DNA of 64,000 nucleotides from NCBI GenBank assembly GCA_039111635.1, contig JBCAQO010000005.1, forward strand, positions 1,240,001 through 1,304,000. The letters are read 5' to 3'. Origin of the DNA: Heterobasidion occidentale. Its lineage: Eukaryota > Basidiomycota > Agaricomycetes > Russulales > Bondarzewiaceae. Shown piece after piece: positions 34,030 to 46,891 of this stretch; position 1 is the stretch's first letter; each line of letters starts with the position of its first letter. The notes under the pieces are model-generated. The model saw nothing but the letters and a program-made list of their open reading frames with translations. It did no database searches and had not been told where the DNA came from. The position numbers and the translations under genes are program-made.

Positions 34030-34968
34030 CAACAGCAACATCATCACCAGCAACAACAGCAGCAGCAACAACAACAGCAAAACAACCCCTCAGCTCCCCC
34101 GTTCACGCACGCTCCCCTCGCACACCACCTCGCGCCCCAACCCGCCAACTCCCCCGCCCCAGGCACCGCCCCATCACAGACGCAGCCACCCTACTCGAAC
34201 TATCTCTACCCGTTCGCGCAGCTCGCGCAACTCGGACAGCTCGGGCAGCAAGGCTACGGCGGCGTCGGCTCGTACCCAGGCTACCCGCCCCCGCCGCTCC
34301 CGCTGCCCTCGTCGGGCGCTGCGGCCCACGGCCCTGCGCACGCGCACGCGCCTGCGGCGAGCGAGGAGGACGTGGGCGAGGGGAGCGACGCGTGGGAGGC
34401 GGCGCAGAACATCCTCAAGGCCATCAACTTTGGGTCGCTGCTGCAGGCCGCGGACGGCGCGGGCGCTCCTGACCCCGCGTCCGCGCCCGCGAACGCGACG
34501 GCGTCGGCGGGCGCGGTGGCGGGCGCTCCGCCGCCGGTGATTGCGAGCGGGGTGGACGTGCTGGGCGGATGGCCGTCCGCGTCCGCGGCCCCGGCGCCTC
34601 CGTTGCCGACCGTGCAGTCGCAGTCGCAGTCGCAGCCGCATCCGCATCCGCATCCGCAGGTGCAGGTGCAGACGACGCTGACGAACGAGGACCGCGCGGC
34701 GCTGCAGGCGCAGTTGGCGCTGCTGGCTGCGCAGCTGGCGGAGATCGCGGAGGACACGCTGGAGGAGGACTTGCGGGGCGGGGAGATGGACGTGGATGGC
34801 GAGGGGGATGCGGATACGGACGTGGACGCGGACGGGCACGAGGACGGAGGTGGTGGCGGGGGTGGTGGTGGCGGGGTGGATGGTGTGGAGGCCAGCGAGG
34901 AGGACGAGGACGAGGATATGGAGATGGTGCCGGTGGATGTTCCGACCGTGCAGGGGCTGCGGACATGA
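32755..34968 (+). CDS. Linker histone H1/H5 (H15) domain protein with polyglutamine tract
   Basis: Two exons (32755-33876, 33934-34968) give 2,157 nt, or 718 residues, far longer than histone H1 (about 200). The front is proline-, serine- and histidine-rich ('PYPHAPYAFPQAHHPPAYPH'). A globular winged-helix domain lies at about residues 300-373: 'SYEDMIVEALGDLGDPEGCA', 'PKAVFTWMAAHYPLQTNF', 'SQALQKAYKRGRLEKSDGGK', 'YRLNLNW', which is the H15 pattern. Exon 2 opens with a glutamine tract of about 35 residues broken by HHH, then a Gly/Pro/Ala region, a short helix ('AWEAAQNILKAINFG'), a leucine/alanine helix and a very acidic end with a run of glycines. No lysine-rich H1 tail exists, so a DNA-binding transcription or chromatin regulator is more likely than a structural H1. 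Confidence 0.83.
33979..34083 (+). repeat. CAG/CAA repeat coding for polyglutamine
   Basis: About 100 bp of CAA and CAG codons interrupted once by CATCATCAC, in frame in exon 2 of the H15 protein. The CAA interruptions would slow length change. Confidence 0.95.
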
Positions 34969-36984
34969 AGTCTTTCTCTTTTCTCTTGCGCTGGTGCTTG
35001 TTTCGCGCTCCACGAGGGCGTGTCGTCTCTCCCGTCTTTTCGCCCGCTGTCCCCGTCCCCGCCCTCCTCGCGGTCGTCATCTTCCTCCATCGCTGTTATC
35101 CTCCATCGCTACACGCCGCACACCTTTTTCTTGTAGCCATAGACACACGCACGGGCTCTCGGCTAGCCCATGGCAAGCAGCACTTACGGCGCGGTCAATA
35201 CAGTATGATTAATGTTCGCGCTCGCCCGAGACAGATCGGACGACCGATGAGTAAGTACAGTAAGTAAACTCGGGACGTCCGAGCACGCGATGCACTGGTG
35301 GATTGACAGGTAGACGTCAGCTCTGGCGACAGCTATGTAGCGTGCCGTGAGAACTCGTGTACTGTATGACATGCGTACATACGCGGGCCCTATATAACAA
35401 CACTTTCAGCTATGTAGTACGAGTGCGAAGACAGTGGGTCGAGCGCGGTCACGTGTGCGCGACGGGGACCTGAATCGGGCGTGTGCGACTCCATGATCGT
35501 GGACCCGAGTGCCATTGCCGCCCCATTCATTCGAAAAGGACCCTGCGCCGGCTGCAGAGGGTATCGAGTGAGTCGTGGCGTCGGCGGCGGCGGCGGTGGC
35601 GACGCTAGATGCTTCCTTGAGGGGAGTGGCTGATCGACGCGGGCGACGCTGCGCGAGGGCAAGCGCATACGGCATGGATGGACTGGATGACTCGAGTCTG
35701 TGTGCGAGGGAATAAGATACGAGGACGGTTAGGCCAGGTTACAGTATGCGCGGCTGCGGCTAGTATAAGATGCACGTTCCTGCATGAGGGCCTCCAGGAA
35801 TGCGCGGACCCATATGGATCCGCATGGAGTTGCCGACGGCATCGAGACGCGCCAGCGATGTTACGCGACGCTGCAGCGGCAACGGCAGCGGCGGCAGTGG
35901 CGGTGGCGGTGGAAGGATCCGAACGGCGAGAGTCGAAGTTCGATGGAAGGCAAGGCAGGGGTTACTAGTAGGGTACTGTATTCAGTAGGCCTCCGTGGGC
36001 TGGTTGCTGGATATGGGATCATTGCGGGGCGCGGGGCGGACGGCTGCTTCTATTGGCGCGTGCGTGAGCGTGGTGGGTGGGTTCGGTGGGTGTTCTCGCG
36101 GGACCTGGGCGAGTCTGGGTGCGGCGTCGCAGGGTGGGGACGGACGAGAAGGCGGACGTTGTTGTATTAGGTGTGCGCGCGGCGTGGGCCGAGGAGGCGT
36201 GCTCGAATCGCGACGCAGACGCCTGCGCCTGGGCGAGCGTGTCGGCGGCGCAGCGGCGAGGGCAGCGGTAATGGACGCGAGCGAGGCGCTGGGAGAGCGA
36301 ATGGTGACGAGGCGGCGTCCCTCGCGCATATGCGGGCGGCTTGGCGACTTTGACGGGTCGTGTTTGGGACGGGGACGGAATGGGCACGGACAGGTGGCTC
36401 TGTGGGTGGGTGGTGGGCACGGGGCGGTATCAGATAGCGAAAGCGAAGGGGATTACGTCGGGTTACGTGAGGTACGTACGGCGGTGGGAGAGATTTGCGC
36501 AGGAAGGATGGATGCGCGGGCTGGACAAATATAGCGCGACGGAGAGGGATCTGGATAGATGAGCGTACGTGTGCGTGAAGGGAGAGGGAGGACATAGGAC
36601 GCCCCGAGGCGGAGGCGGAGGCGAGGTGAGTGCAGGCGGGGAGGTGTTGCTGCTGGGTGGAGGGAATGGATTGCGGGGGACGTGTTACGGGCAAGGGTGA
36701 CGGATCGAGGGCGTCGGACAGGATAGGATAGATGTGGGAGGGCTATTAAAAGGCGGATGTCGGCGGAGGGCGGGCGGCTGCCAGGACGCGGATCGCGGGG
36801 AGGATCTGGGCAGGAGGTGATCCGGCGTGGCGGTCAAGGCGTCGCCAGCCGTCCCTTCATAAGTCAATCCCCTTGTCGCTCCCGTCCGCTCCTGTCCGCT
36901 CCCCGTCCCCTCCCAAAGCCCCTCCCAAAGCCCCGCCCCGCCCCGCCCTGCGCGGCACCCAAGCCCTCCCGTCCATGCACCCCG
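34969..36984. other. 2-kb GC-rich intergenic region, no gene seen
   Basis: Frames on both strands are long only because GC-rich DNA has few stop codons. None shows a conserved motif, and the region precedes the DUF6533 gene promoter. Confidence 0.5.
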
Positions 36985-39435
36985 ATGGCCTCCTCCAACC
37001 TCCTCCAAGCCGCAGGGATCGCCGTCGCCGCGGTCACTCAGTCCGTCCCCGTCCCGAGTCTTCTTCTCTACATCTTCCTCACGTGTACATCTCCCCGCAG
37101 GTGCAGATACAGCGTCCTCTGTGAGTCTCTCACCGCCCTCCCATCCCGTGCGCTGCTCATCGATGCTCCACCTGCCATCAGCCGTATGTGAGTGCTCGCC
37201 CCCGCCTCCCCCCCATCTCGTCTCTCATTCTCTTCCACAGACGCCGTCTTCATCTACGACTGGCTCATCTCGTCCGTCATTCCTCCCTCCTTCGCGCCCC
37301 ACGCTCACCCATCCCCCTTCCCTCCCTCAGCCTCGGCGAAGAAGTCGACCTCGTGCGTCCTCCCCCCGCCGCTGCATCCTGTCCCTCGCTTATCACCGCC
37401 TAGATCCACCAAGCTCGCTGGACCTCCGTCAAGGCCGCCTACCTCATGTGCAGGTACTACCCCCTCCTCCTCTACCCCTTCCACATATGGGGCTGGCTCT
37501 ACGACCACGACTACCCAACCTGCAAACGCGTCGTCATCCCCCTCTACACCTCTCTCGTCCCCCTCGTGAGTCCCGCCCTTCCTCTGCTCCCTCGCTCCCC
37601 CGCATCGACCGTGCTTTCCGGCCGCAGCAACTCTCCGCACAAGGTGCGCTCTCCGTTCACGCTCTCCCGCGTTATGTCTCACTCTTCGATCACTCCCCCC
37701 CCCCCCCCACGCAGTCGTCCTCATGCTCCGCGCCTACGCGTTCACCGGCCGCCGCCGCTCCGTCCTCATCCTCCTCTGCGCTGCCCTCGCCGCCATGGTT
37801 GGCATCCAGCTCTGGGTCTTCACAGACACCCTCGCATGTGAGCCATCCCCAGCCCAGCCCCGTCCCCCTCCGCAGACTGAACCCACCCCCCTTCAGTCGT
37901 CCCCGAGCTCTTCGAGCTCCTCGGCGGGACCGGCTGCTTCCCCAACTCCGACCTCAGCGGCGTCGACATCAACGCCGGCGTCCATCCCAAGGTCGGCGCC
38001 TTCCACCTCGCCGTGAGTCCCGCCCCGCTCCCCGCTGCCGCCCGCGCCGTCATGACCAGATCGAACTCACCTGCCCCGCGCTCGCGCTCGCAGCTCTCCT
38101 TTGTGAGTCCGTTCCGCCACTCCTGGTCCGCGGCGTGAGCTAAACACGTCGTGGCGGCCCCCGCTCGGCCCGCACAGTTCGTCGCGTTCCTCTTCGACCT
38201 CCTCACCATGTCCATCATCGTCGTCGTGCGTCGCGTCCTCTTTCTCGTCGCGTCCTCGTCGTCGTGCTCATCTCTTTCGCTTCTTCGGGATCCCACGGTG
38301 GCCGTGCAGCATGTTCTGTGGAACCGCAGCGCGCAGGGCAGCCTCGGCCGCGCGTTCCTCAAGCAAGGTGAGCCCTCGCGGCCTGCTCGCGAGCGGATCG
38401 CCCGCGTTCTGACGCTGACGAAACGACGATCGTATCGCGCCCAGGTCTCCTCGTTTTTTCGACCACGAGCGTGCTCAACGTCCTCTCCGCCGCGATGTAC
38501 TTCAGGTGCGTGTCTTCGCCTCTCAACTTCTTCCCCTGTCCCTTTCTCCTCCCTCCCCCTCCCTCCCTCCTGCGTTTCCATATCTCCGCATCTCCGCATC
38601 TCCGTCTCCGCCCGCTCACGCCGTACCGTGTCCCGTGCCCCGCCGCGCACCGCAGCCCGAACCGCGCACAAAGCGGCGTTGGCTCCTTCTTCGCGTTCCT
38701 GCTGCCCAACGTCCTGGTGAGTCGCCTCGGGTGCCACGCACACGGCCCGCAAAAAAAAACGAGCGTCGCGCTGATCGCTTGGCTTCCCCCCATTTTCCCT
38801 GTGCGCGTACGCACGCATATATAGGCGTGTCGTCTGTGAGTCCCCCGTCGTCGCCCCCGTTCCGCCCGCGCGTCGCTAACGTGCACCTCCCGATCTCCCT
38901 CCCGCCCTCGCCTCCTTCACCTCCGACTTCCTTCCCTTCACCTCCGTCACCTCCGTCACCTCCTCGCGAACCGCACCGACGCACCAGCGTGCTCATGCTC
39001 CGCCGCCGCGTGTCCCCGACCGAGACCGAGCGCTCGCGACAGTACTCGGAGATCGTGCGCGCCGCCGTCGCCGTCGCGGGCGCGGGCGCGATCGGCAGTC
39101 CGGACGCGGACCTGGACGCGGGTCCATCGGGGGAGCGCGGGGGGGCGGACATCGCGATGAGCGTGCGTGGGGGGTGCGCGCAGATGGACGTGGGTAGCGG
39201 GGACGACGGGTGGGGCGGTGAGGCGGACGAGGCGGCGGAGGCGGCGGCGCAGGGAGAGCGACGGCGGACGCTGACGCTGACGCGGACATGGACTCGGACT
39301 CGGACACAGCGCGATCGGGGACGGACGCGCGAGGGCGAGCAGGAGGGCGGGGTCTGTACGCGCGTCGTGCCGGCGGACGGGCTCGACGGGGGCCTTGGGC
39401 TGGAGCCGGGCCAGTCGATAGTGCACGTCGTTTGA
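36985..39435 (+). CDS. DUF6533 seven-helix membrane protein, 16 exons with three micro-exons
   Basis: This belongs to a family of multi-pass proteins expanded in mushroom-forming fungi, of unknown role, with a receptor-like layout. My model has 16 exons: 36985-37040, 37101-37120, 37182-37187, 37241-37271, 37331-37352, 37404-37565, 37628-37643, 37715-37837, 37897-38012, 38094-38102, 38178-38225, 38310-38367, 38445-38505, 38656-38716, 38825-38835, 38988-39435. They add to 1,248 nt, or 415 residues, in frame throughout. The family motifs appear only after splicing: 'RYSVLSVYAVFIYDWLISLG' then 'EEVDLIHQARWTSVKAAYL', 'CRYYPLLLYPF', 'QVVLMLRAYAFTGRRR', 'FHLALSFFVAFLFDLLTMSI', and 'LLPNVLACRLVLMLRRR'. 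The last exon encodes a long hydrophilic cytoplasmic tail, acidic and then Arg/Thr-rich. Exons of 6, 9 and 11 nt are the oddity. Confidence 0.82.
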
Positions 39436-41624
39436 GGCCGAAAGCGCGCGAAAAGCCAGCGCGCGCGTGCGCCGCGGCCCTTCTGTCGAAGACGAGGGCG
39501 AGGGCGAGAGCATGGACGGGCGAGAAGCGGAGCGCCTCGCGGGTCGGTGCGCGGCGTCGGAGAGTCTTAGTTCGGGCGGGGCGCCGTCTTTTGGTTCGCG
39601 AGGCTCGCCTGCCCCGTGGCCCAGAGTATAAGGCGTGTTTCGTGCGCTCACTCTTGGGCGGGCGGCACGACGAGACAATGCCATGCTTGCACGGCTTTGT
39701 GCGAGACGCGAGACGCGACGCGCGATAGGTAGTTTACAGCTGCGGGCCCTTATGGCGCCGCCAAACACCTCTTCCACGCGCTGTCGGAAGGGCAGACGCG
39801 ACGCCCGTGACACCCCACCCTCCTTTGATTTATTTGCGGGCTCGAGCTCGAGCTCGGCCTCAGGCCTCAGGCATGTACACGGACGCGGGCGCCCACGAGT
39901 ACATCATGAGAATATCATTGCGCCGCGCCGCGCCGATCGTTGCGGCTACTGCGAGCCACTCCGTCTCCTCTCAGCATTTCCCGTACTTCTACAGTAACTT
40001 GTATGGCGCGTGGTGCCTCGCCATACTTGAGACGCCCTGCACGCCACGGCTCGGATCACGGTCTGCGATCGCGTCCGCTTCGATTCGGTGATATTAGCGG
40101 CCTGCGTTGCTCCTGCATTTCGACGTTTCTGTGTTATGAACGCGCCGCGCGCCATGTGCACAGGCAAGGCGGGCGGTAGCCTGCGGGCGCGAGCACGAGC
40201 GGGCGCGCGGGTCTGCACCTGGGCCGTCGCGGACTCGGTGCGGGTGCCGGGGGCGTTGCGCTCGAGTGGAAAAGGGTGGATATCATCAGAGAGAATCAGG
40301 GCCATTCGCGTATGTACGCGAGTCGTACGCACGCACGCGTGTGTGCTCGACAGGCTCACGTCGCGTGCAGGTGCAGGTTTCGAGTTCGAACGGGCCGGCA
40401 ATTAATGGTATATGAACGGGCCTCGCTCGCTGGCTGTCCGACAGAGCGCGCGTCCACGATGCTTCATTTCGCACGGAATGGACGTCCGCGCGCACATGCA
40501 AGCCAGCCAGGTGCCCAACGAGTTTGATACGATACGGACACGAGATGCCTACTTGTACACTGTACGTGACTTTTTACCCGCGACGATCTGCGCACGGTGA
40601 CTAGCTAGTGACTTGGGCAGTCCGAGTGCCGTCCAGAGGCAGGCAGGTATGGCGTCCGAGGTCAGAAGCAAGCAAGCAAGCAGCGCGGCAGCCTTCCGAG
40701 GCACACCGACGGCCGGGAGACAGGGCGCGAAACAGAAGGGCGGCCGACCGGGCAACTGAGCTAAGCAAGACGCGGGAGAAACTTGGAAGCCTGGAAGCTC
40801 GCTCGCTCTCTGGGCCATCTCGAGCGACACTTGGACGCCGGGCGACAGCAGACAAGCAGACAGCAGACAGCGGCGCGCCGCAATAACCCCCCGCCCGGCA
40901 ACCCAGGCGCTGCTTCGGGCGGCGCGCCGCTCTGTCACACGAAGGGCGATCTTCCAGACTCGGAGTATGGGCTCACGTCGGACGCGACGCGGCCTGTCTT
41001 TCCGCTGCCGGGCCAAATCGGGCATTGTGTCTTCCAGATCGGGGCGGCGGGCCAGGGACGGCTGAGCAGTGCGGGGAAGTGACAGCGCGATCGCGTGCGC
41101 GTGCGCTTCTGTCGACGACGACGACGATGCGAGCCTGTGGCGGTCGACGGGGGACGCGGTGCGGAAGCGGGACCAGAGATGCGCTGCTGGATTTGGCGGT
41201 AAGTATGCCCTTTGAAGGCGACGTCGTGCGGCCCTCACGCCGCTCCGTCGTCTTCGTCGTCGTCGTCGTCGTCGTCGCTGGAATGGACCTGGGCACAAGC
41301 GGCATCCGATATGCTTCAGCTTCTGCGTCTGCTTCGCCCGCTTTGCCGTCGCTCCGGATGTCGACACGCGATCAGCGTGCACGTACGCCAGATGCTGCGC
41401 GGGGGGCAATCCCAACGGGACAAACACGTCCATTCTCGATTCTCGGGACTTACCAGACAGACTGCGTGCACACGTCCCATGTCCCACACATCGTCCCTTG
41501 CCCCAGGTGCGAGTCTCCGAGTCTCCGCCGCGGTGCGTTCTGTGCACGACGTCGTGCACCAGAATGCACGGAGGCAGCAGAGGAAGCGAGGCGCGCGCCC
41601 TGGCGCCTGTGTGACCACACGCCT

Positions 41625-41654
41625 GCCTCGCCTCGCCTCGCCTCGCCTCGCCTC
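41625..41654 (+). repeat. (GCCTC)6
   Basis: Six uninterrupted 5-bp units. Confidence 0.9.
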
Positions 41655-44600
41655 ACTCCAACTCATGGCATCTGCCATGCCTCACTTCGCGACCTCATGC
41701 ACGACCCCAGGCAGTGCGCGCGCACGCACACACGCGCACAGCAAACCAACCGTCCCACAGACGCCTGCGCGGTCGGAACCTGAGCCCGCGAACGCGCCCG
41801 TCGTCCTCTCTTGCGCAGCTCCTCCCATTCCTGAGTGCGCGCGGGGGCCGAGTCGCATAACGAACTGCACCGGACAGCCCAAGTGATCGCGCACTTCCCC
41901 CGCGGGCGACGTGCGCGCGTTCCTTTGTGCGCCTTGTCGAGGACACACGGCGCCGAAACACCTCCGCTGGCCACGGCTGCCTGCAGCGGCGTCGCCGCGC
42001 GGTCTCATGATTGCTGGCTAGCCGCCCGTCGTACCGCGCCTGGAACGAAGCCCACCGTCTCGCGAGCCCAAGCGAGTAGCGTCTAGAAAATGCCCTCACG
42101 GCCTCCCACGAAACGTCATCTCGCCCTGCTGAGCCCGAGCCAAGTCACGTCTGCGCGCGCATCGCGTGACCCGCTCGTCGTCTTTGCTCAACCATGGCCG
42201 AGCGAATGACGTTCTCGCACGCGCGCGGCGACTTGGCCCTTTGCCGATGCGGTTTGAGGTTGATGGGTGTGTGACTGCGCGCTGATGCAGGGCATGGGGG
42301 CTGGTCTGTGATCGTCGAGAGGGGCGGCCCATGGTCTCTAGGCACGGCGGGAACGCCAGCCCAGACGGGGCCCCTATTGAATGGGGCTTCGGACGCAGAA
42401 GATCCAGTGTGTTCGGCCGCACTTACTGACTGCGAGCCTATGTGCTTGTTTTCTCTCGCAGGTTGCCGGCGCGCGCGCCGTGCGACCTCTTCTATCCCAT
42501 TCATTTCGTGAGCGAGCGTTAGTGTGGGGAAAGGGACAGCGTGCGCACGCGGCATTCATGAAACGAAACGACGTACCGTGGTCCGTGAGGCATGACGATC
42601 GACCCCAGCGCCTTTCACGCCTTTCCCCACACTAAGGAGGTGCGTACGTGGTTCCGCCAGCCTCTCCGGACGGGGGAAGACACGGGCGAATCAGCGCGCG
42701 TGGCGTATGTACGTCTTAGCGCGCATCATCGTAACGACATACGGTACATACCACCGCGGAGATGCCTCCAGGCCTGAGAGCCTGAGAGCCTGCGCCCAAA
42801 TAACACCAGCCTGACTCGCCTTCCCACCGCCACCGTCACCCGAGCGCGCAGGCCAGGAAGGTCACCCAGCCTGGTCCCGTGCCCGTCGACCCGCAGATAT
42901 GATGGCGCGAGAACGGATCTGCCGCGCGTCAGCGATCTGGTGATGACGGACGGACGGGTGCCGCACTCGAGTATGAATGAATGAACGAATGAATGAATGC
43001 GTTGCGCACCTTTACGCGTCCCAATTCAGTGCTCGTTTTGGACGGACGCACGGAGACCTTGGTCCTGGCGCATCCCGCCGGTCCACGGCGTCCAACGATA
43101 CAGCAGTTACCCAACTGCCGGCGCTTCGCGTCTCGGCATGCGACAAGCGTCGACCAGCGACGTGAGCCTACGTGAGCGTGCCCGAAGTCCATCCGTGTCA
43201 GCTCCGTACTCCGATGCCGCCCCAGCGTCCGAATATGGGAGCCCCTGTGTCGCAGCAGCCAACCTGCCGTCATCGTCTCGTCGATGACGCTTCCGATCAC
43301 AGAATGCGGGGCCCCGCACGAGAAGTACTGCGTGCACGTCCTGCGAAGCTGCGCGAAGCGCGTAGCACGTCTCCCGCTCCAAAGTCGTGACCGCGTCCAG
43401 TTGCAGTCGAAATCCGTCGCCCAAGATCAGAGCCCCTGCCCGACCGCGTGCCACTGCGAACGAACGTGTCTGCGACGCGGATCAAGAGAGGAGAGATCAG
43501 TGCCTGCCGCGGTCGGCCCCATCTGATCAGTCAGCGTTCGAAGTGAGCATATATCTGGAGCGCAGCGCACGCTGACGAGCGGCGAGACGCTATGGCGACT
43601 GCTGACCGGACGTGCGTAAGAAAGGAGTGCGCGCGCGCCGAAAGGCGATACGAATCGGAATGCCTGCCTTGAAGGGACTCAGGAGTCGCGAAGCGCCGGT
43701 CGAGCCCGGTCGAGACAGAGTCGGAGACGTCAACTGATGTCAGGCGAGGTCGGATTCGGTGAGCAGTGCGGGACGGTGCGTCAGCCATCCGTCATAGGTG
43801 GTATGCAACAGTTCCAAGCTTCGGCTTCGGATGCCTCGATGGAGTTGTTTGGGCGGTGCACAGCGCCCCCATGACCATGACGCAAGTCAAGGGGCGCTCA
43901 CCTAGAACAAAAATGTCTCACAGCACGTATAGTCCGATACAGCATCGTTCGAGGCCCATTTGCCTCCACCGACGTCGTACATGAGCTCATTAGGAACGCA
44001 CGTCCGAGCCGGCGCACCGAGCTGTTCAACCTGACCACTCGTCTCAGTTGTCTGTATAGGTTTGCATCCGATGACGGGGGGATCTCATTCATCGACCACG
44101 CGGGACACCCGAGCGCGGGATCGAGTGACATCTTTGAAATCGCACACGCAAGAGGCCCAGGGAGCGTGATGATCTAGGGGAAGACGTATACAGAGATAGT
44201 CATTGGCAGGCGAAGGAGTGATAGGGAGTGGTGCGATGGTCGAATAACAAAGATATCTGCGCACGAGTGCAGGTGAAGTGCGAGAGATAGAGACAAGTCG
44301 ACACCGATCGCGGAAAGAAGCCGCAGGCCCCAAACATGTCTGATTCCAAGTGCTGGCCCAATTTGATCCCGCCGCCGATCAACATCACCCAAGATTGGTC
44401 TGCGTCGTCCAACCTACAAATGCCCGTCAGCCAATGACGGGACGCGCGCGGAAGCAACTCTGCATGCACTCACCGCGATACCGACGCGTTGAAATTCGCT
44501 GTCCCGACAAGTTGCGCCCCGCACCAGACGACGCGCACAGGCCGCGGCAGCAATCAATAACAAAGATAGCGCGCCCTATGGCTCTGTTCATGTCGGAACG

Positions 44601-45753
44601 ACGAGATTGGGGCGTAAAGTTGCGCATATACTGACTGGGATAGGGCTTCCGACCCTCTGAGACACCGCCCTTCACGGGCTTGACGCTCAAAGCCCGAGCC
44701 CGTCGCCAAAGTCCGCACAGGCTCTCGAGGTGCCCGTATCTAGGATTCGACGCGCCAATTCGAAATCGCCGTCCTTGAACCAGGAGGATTGGGAACACGG
44801 CTGCACGCCAATGGGCGAACAGCCCGGGAGATAGAGGTGGGGCGGGCAGCGCATCCTAATTCTGTCAGAGTCAATCCCGTCAGACCCACGCCGCAGAGAC
44901 ACTGCAGAGACTGGCCGACGTGCCTTGGTTGACCAGGAATCTCATCACCGTTCAGGAGCCGAGCACCCCGGCATACCGACACGAGCCTGCGACAGAGAAC
45001 CTCGTCCATGTCGGAGACGACCTTTGAAAGTAGACGGCCGAACTGGACGTGGCCAACAACCAGATGAGGCTCACGCGCACGGCCCCAGGAACGTCGGCCA
45101 GCGTCGGCCTCGTCCCAACGCCCGAGCCCACTCCGCCAACGTAAGAACGACACGTCCTCGCCTGCGGCCGGGCAGGTTGGCCCTACGACCCTCGAACTAG
45201 TATCGGCCCCATTGGTCGCCCACATCCGCCCTCCAGGCCGACCTGAGACAGCCTGAGACCTACTGCTCGAGACTCCTGATCCAGATTCGGTTTTAGAATC
45301 CAATCCAACGTAGAAGATCTCGCAGGACGACCATCTTCGCCACGGAGACCTGCTAGAAGATCCCAAAGGCTCTAAACGGCAAGCGAGGGATCGTCACCCC
45401 ATAAGCGTGTCCAATGAGGGCCAGCGCGAGCCCCCTGCCGCGCGCGGCGGCGGCTCCAGACCGCTGCGCAATTGCCAACCGCCGTCGCGCACGAGTGCAG
45501 ATTCGGTGCCACGATCTGCGACACTTCTGCGACCCATTTCGCTCTGCCGAAATTTGCAAGAATTGTCGGTTTGTTATTTGCAACCACCCTACTTGCTTGC
45601 CTTGCGACGTCGCGCCATCGCGTCACGACCGACCCCATGCAGGGGCGGCCATTGGTGTGGGTGGGCCCTGGTGCATTTGATATTCGCGTGGCACGGTCAT
45701 TGGCTGCTGGCGCAATCGAGACCAGCCACGACCAGCGACGGCCGACTCGCCAG

Positions 45754-45755
45754 GG

Positions 45756-45795
<40 letters not shown>

Positions 45796-45797
45796 CA
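45754..45797 (+). repeat. (GGCA)11 microsatellite
   Basis: Eleven perfect 4-bp units, the longest perfect tetranucleotide array in the window. Confidence 0.95.
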
Positions 45798-46851
45798 AAT
45801 CTGCGCAGGGCTGGGTCCGGTCGTGACTGGCTAGTAGCGAGAGATACGTCGCTCCTGCGACCCCCATGGCCATAGCGATTTGGGTGGGTGGGGGCGCGGC
45901 GCAGGCAAGAGTTGTGCGTGTCAAAAGCCCTCCAAGCTGCGAATCGCAGTCAAGGAAGAGACGACGATCGGGAATCGGGCACCGCGGCTCCCGTCTGTTC
46001 CCGTCCCGTCCAGCAGAGAGTCAGAGGCCGACTTTCGAGACCCAGGCGGGAGGAGCCTTCCCGAACGGGCGAGCGGGTGCGCCCCCGTGATTGGCGGCCA
46101 CTGACCGTGACCTGTCGCGCGCGCGTTCGAGGGGCAGAGAAGGACAGGCAAGGACGGATACGGAATGGGAAGGGGTTCGCGAACGCCGCCGTTGACGTAT
46201 CCTGACGTCCAGCGGGCACCACCGCCCACCTTGCTCGTACCGAGGAGCCGAGCCGAATCCAGAACATCGCGACCCGCCAGAGCAGAACAACGTTCGCACC
46301 CTGGTTCCCGTCCATCTGCGTCTGGCTGCTCCAATCCGAATAACAGACTGGCTCCTAAGACGATCCAAGCATACAGATGTCTCGCTTTGTCAATGCAGAC
46401 ACTGAGCGGTCTCTGACAAACCTCGAACGATGACCTCAGCCAAGCCCGATCACGCAACAGATCTCTGGAGATACACGATAACCGCAATTCATTGGCAGTG
46501 GTATAGGATATGTACTGGAATACAAAGGATATCTTCCTTGAACACACACATGGCACGACCCGAATAATGTAAACTTGAGAAAATTTGAGATTGAATAACG
46601 AGCGCGCGCGACGACAACCCATAACCAAACCGTATGAAATCCACGAAAAAGAAAGATACAAGAACGAAAGATAATCTCAATGGAAGGGAGGCGAGGGACA
46701 TCCCCGCGGATGCATGCGGGATCCCAATGCGAAAGCACGATAGCGAGGAGGCGACAGAGTGGAAAGCGAGAGAATGCGCTCGAATGGGATCCAGGCGACA
46801 CACGAAGGGAGCAATGATGGGGACGCGGGAATAAGGTGAAAAAAGTCCACG

Positions 46852-46891
46852 AGGGTAGGGTAGGGTAGGGTAGGGTAGGGTAGGGTAGGGT
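46852..46891 (+). repeat. (AGGGT)8 microsatellite
   Basis: Eight perfect 5-bp units of AGGGT/GGGTA. It resembles the fungal telomere unit TTAGGG but is one base shorter, so it is not a canonical telomere repeat. Confidence 0.9.

Noticed and set aside
34174..35090. Two long overlapping minus-strand frames opposite the H15 gene
   Set aside because: They mirror the CAG, GAC and GGT repeats of the sense exon and contain only low-complexity runs.
40549..41559. 336-codon minus-strand frame in the gene-free region
   Set aside because: Composition-driven, overlaps equally long plus frames, no conserved motif or sensible exon structure.
46852..46891. (AGGGT)8 as a true telomere or chromosome fusion point
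   Set aside because: Unit is five bases, not TTAGGG, and there is no change in gene order or subtelomeric content beside it.
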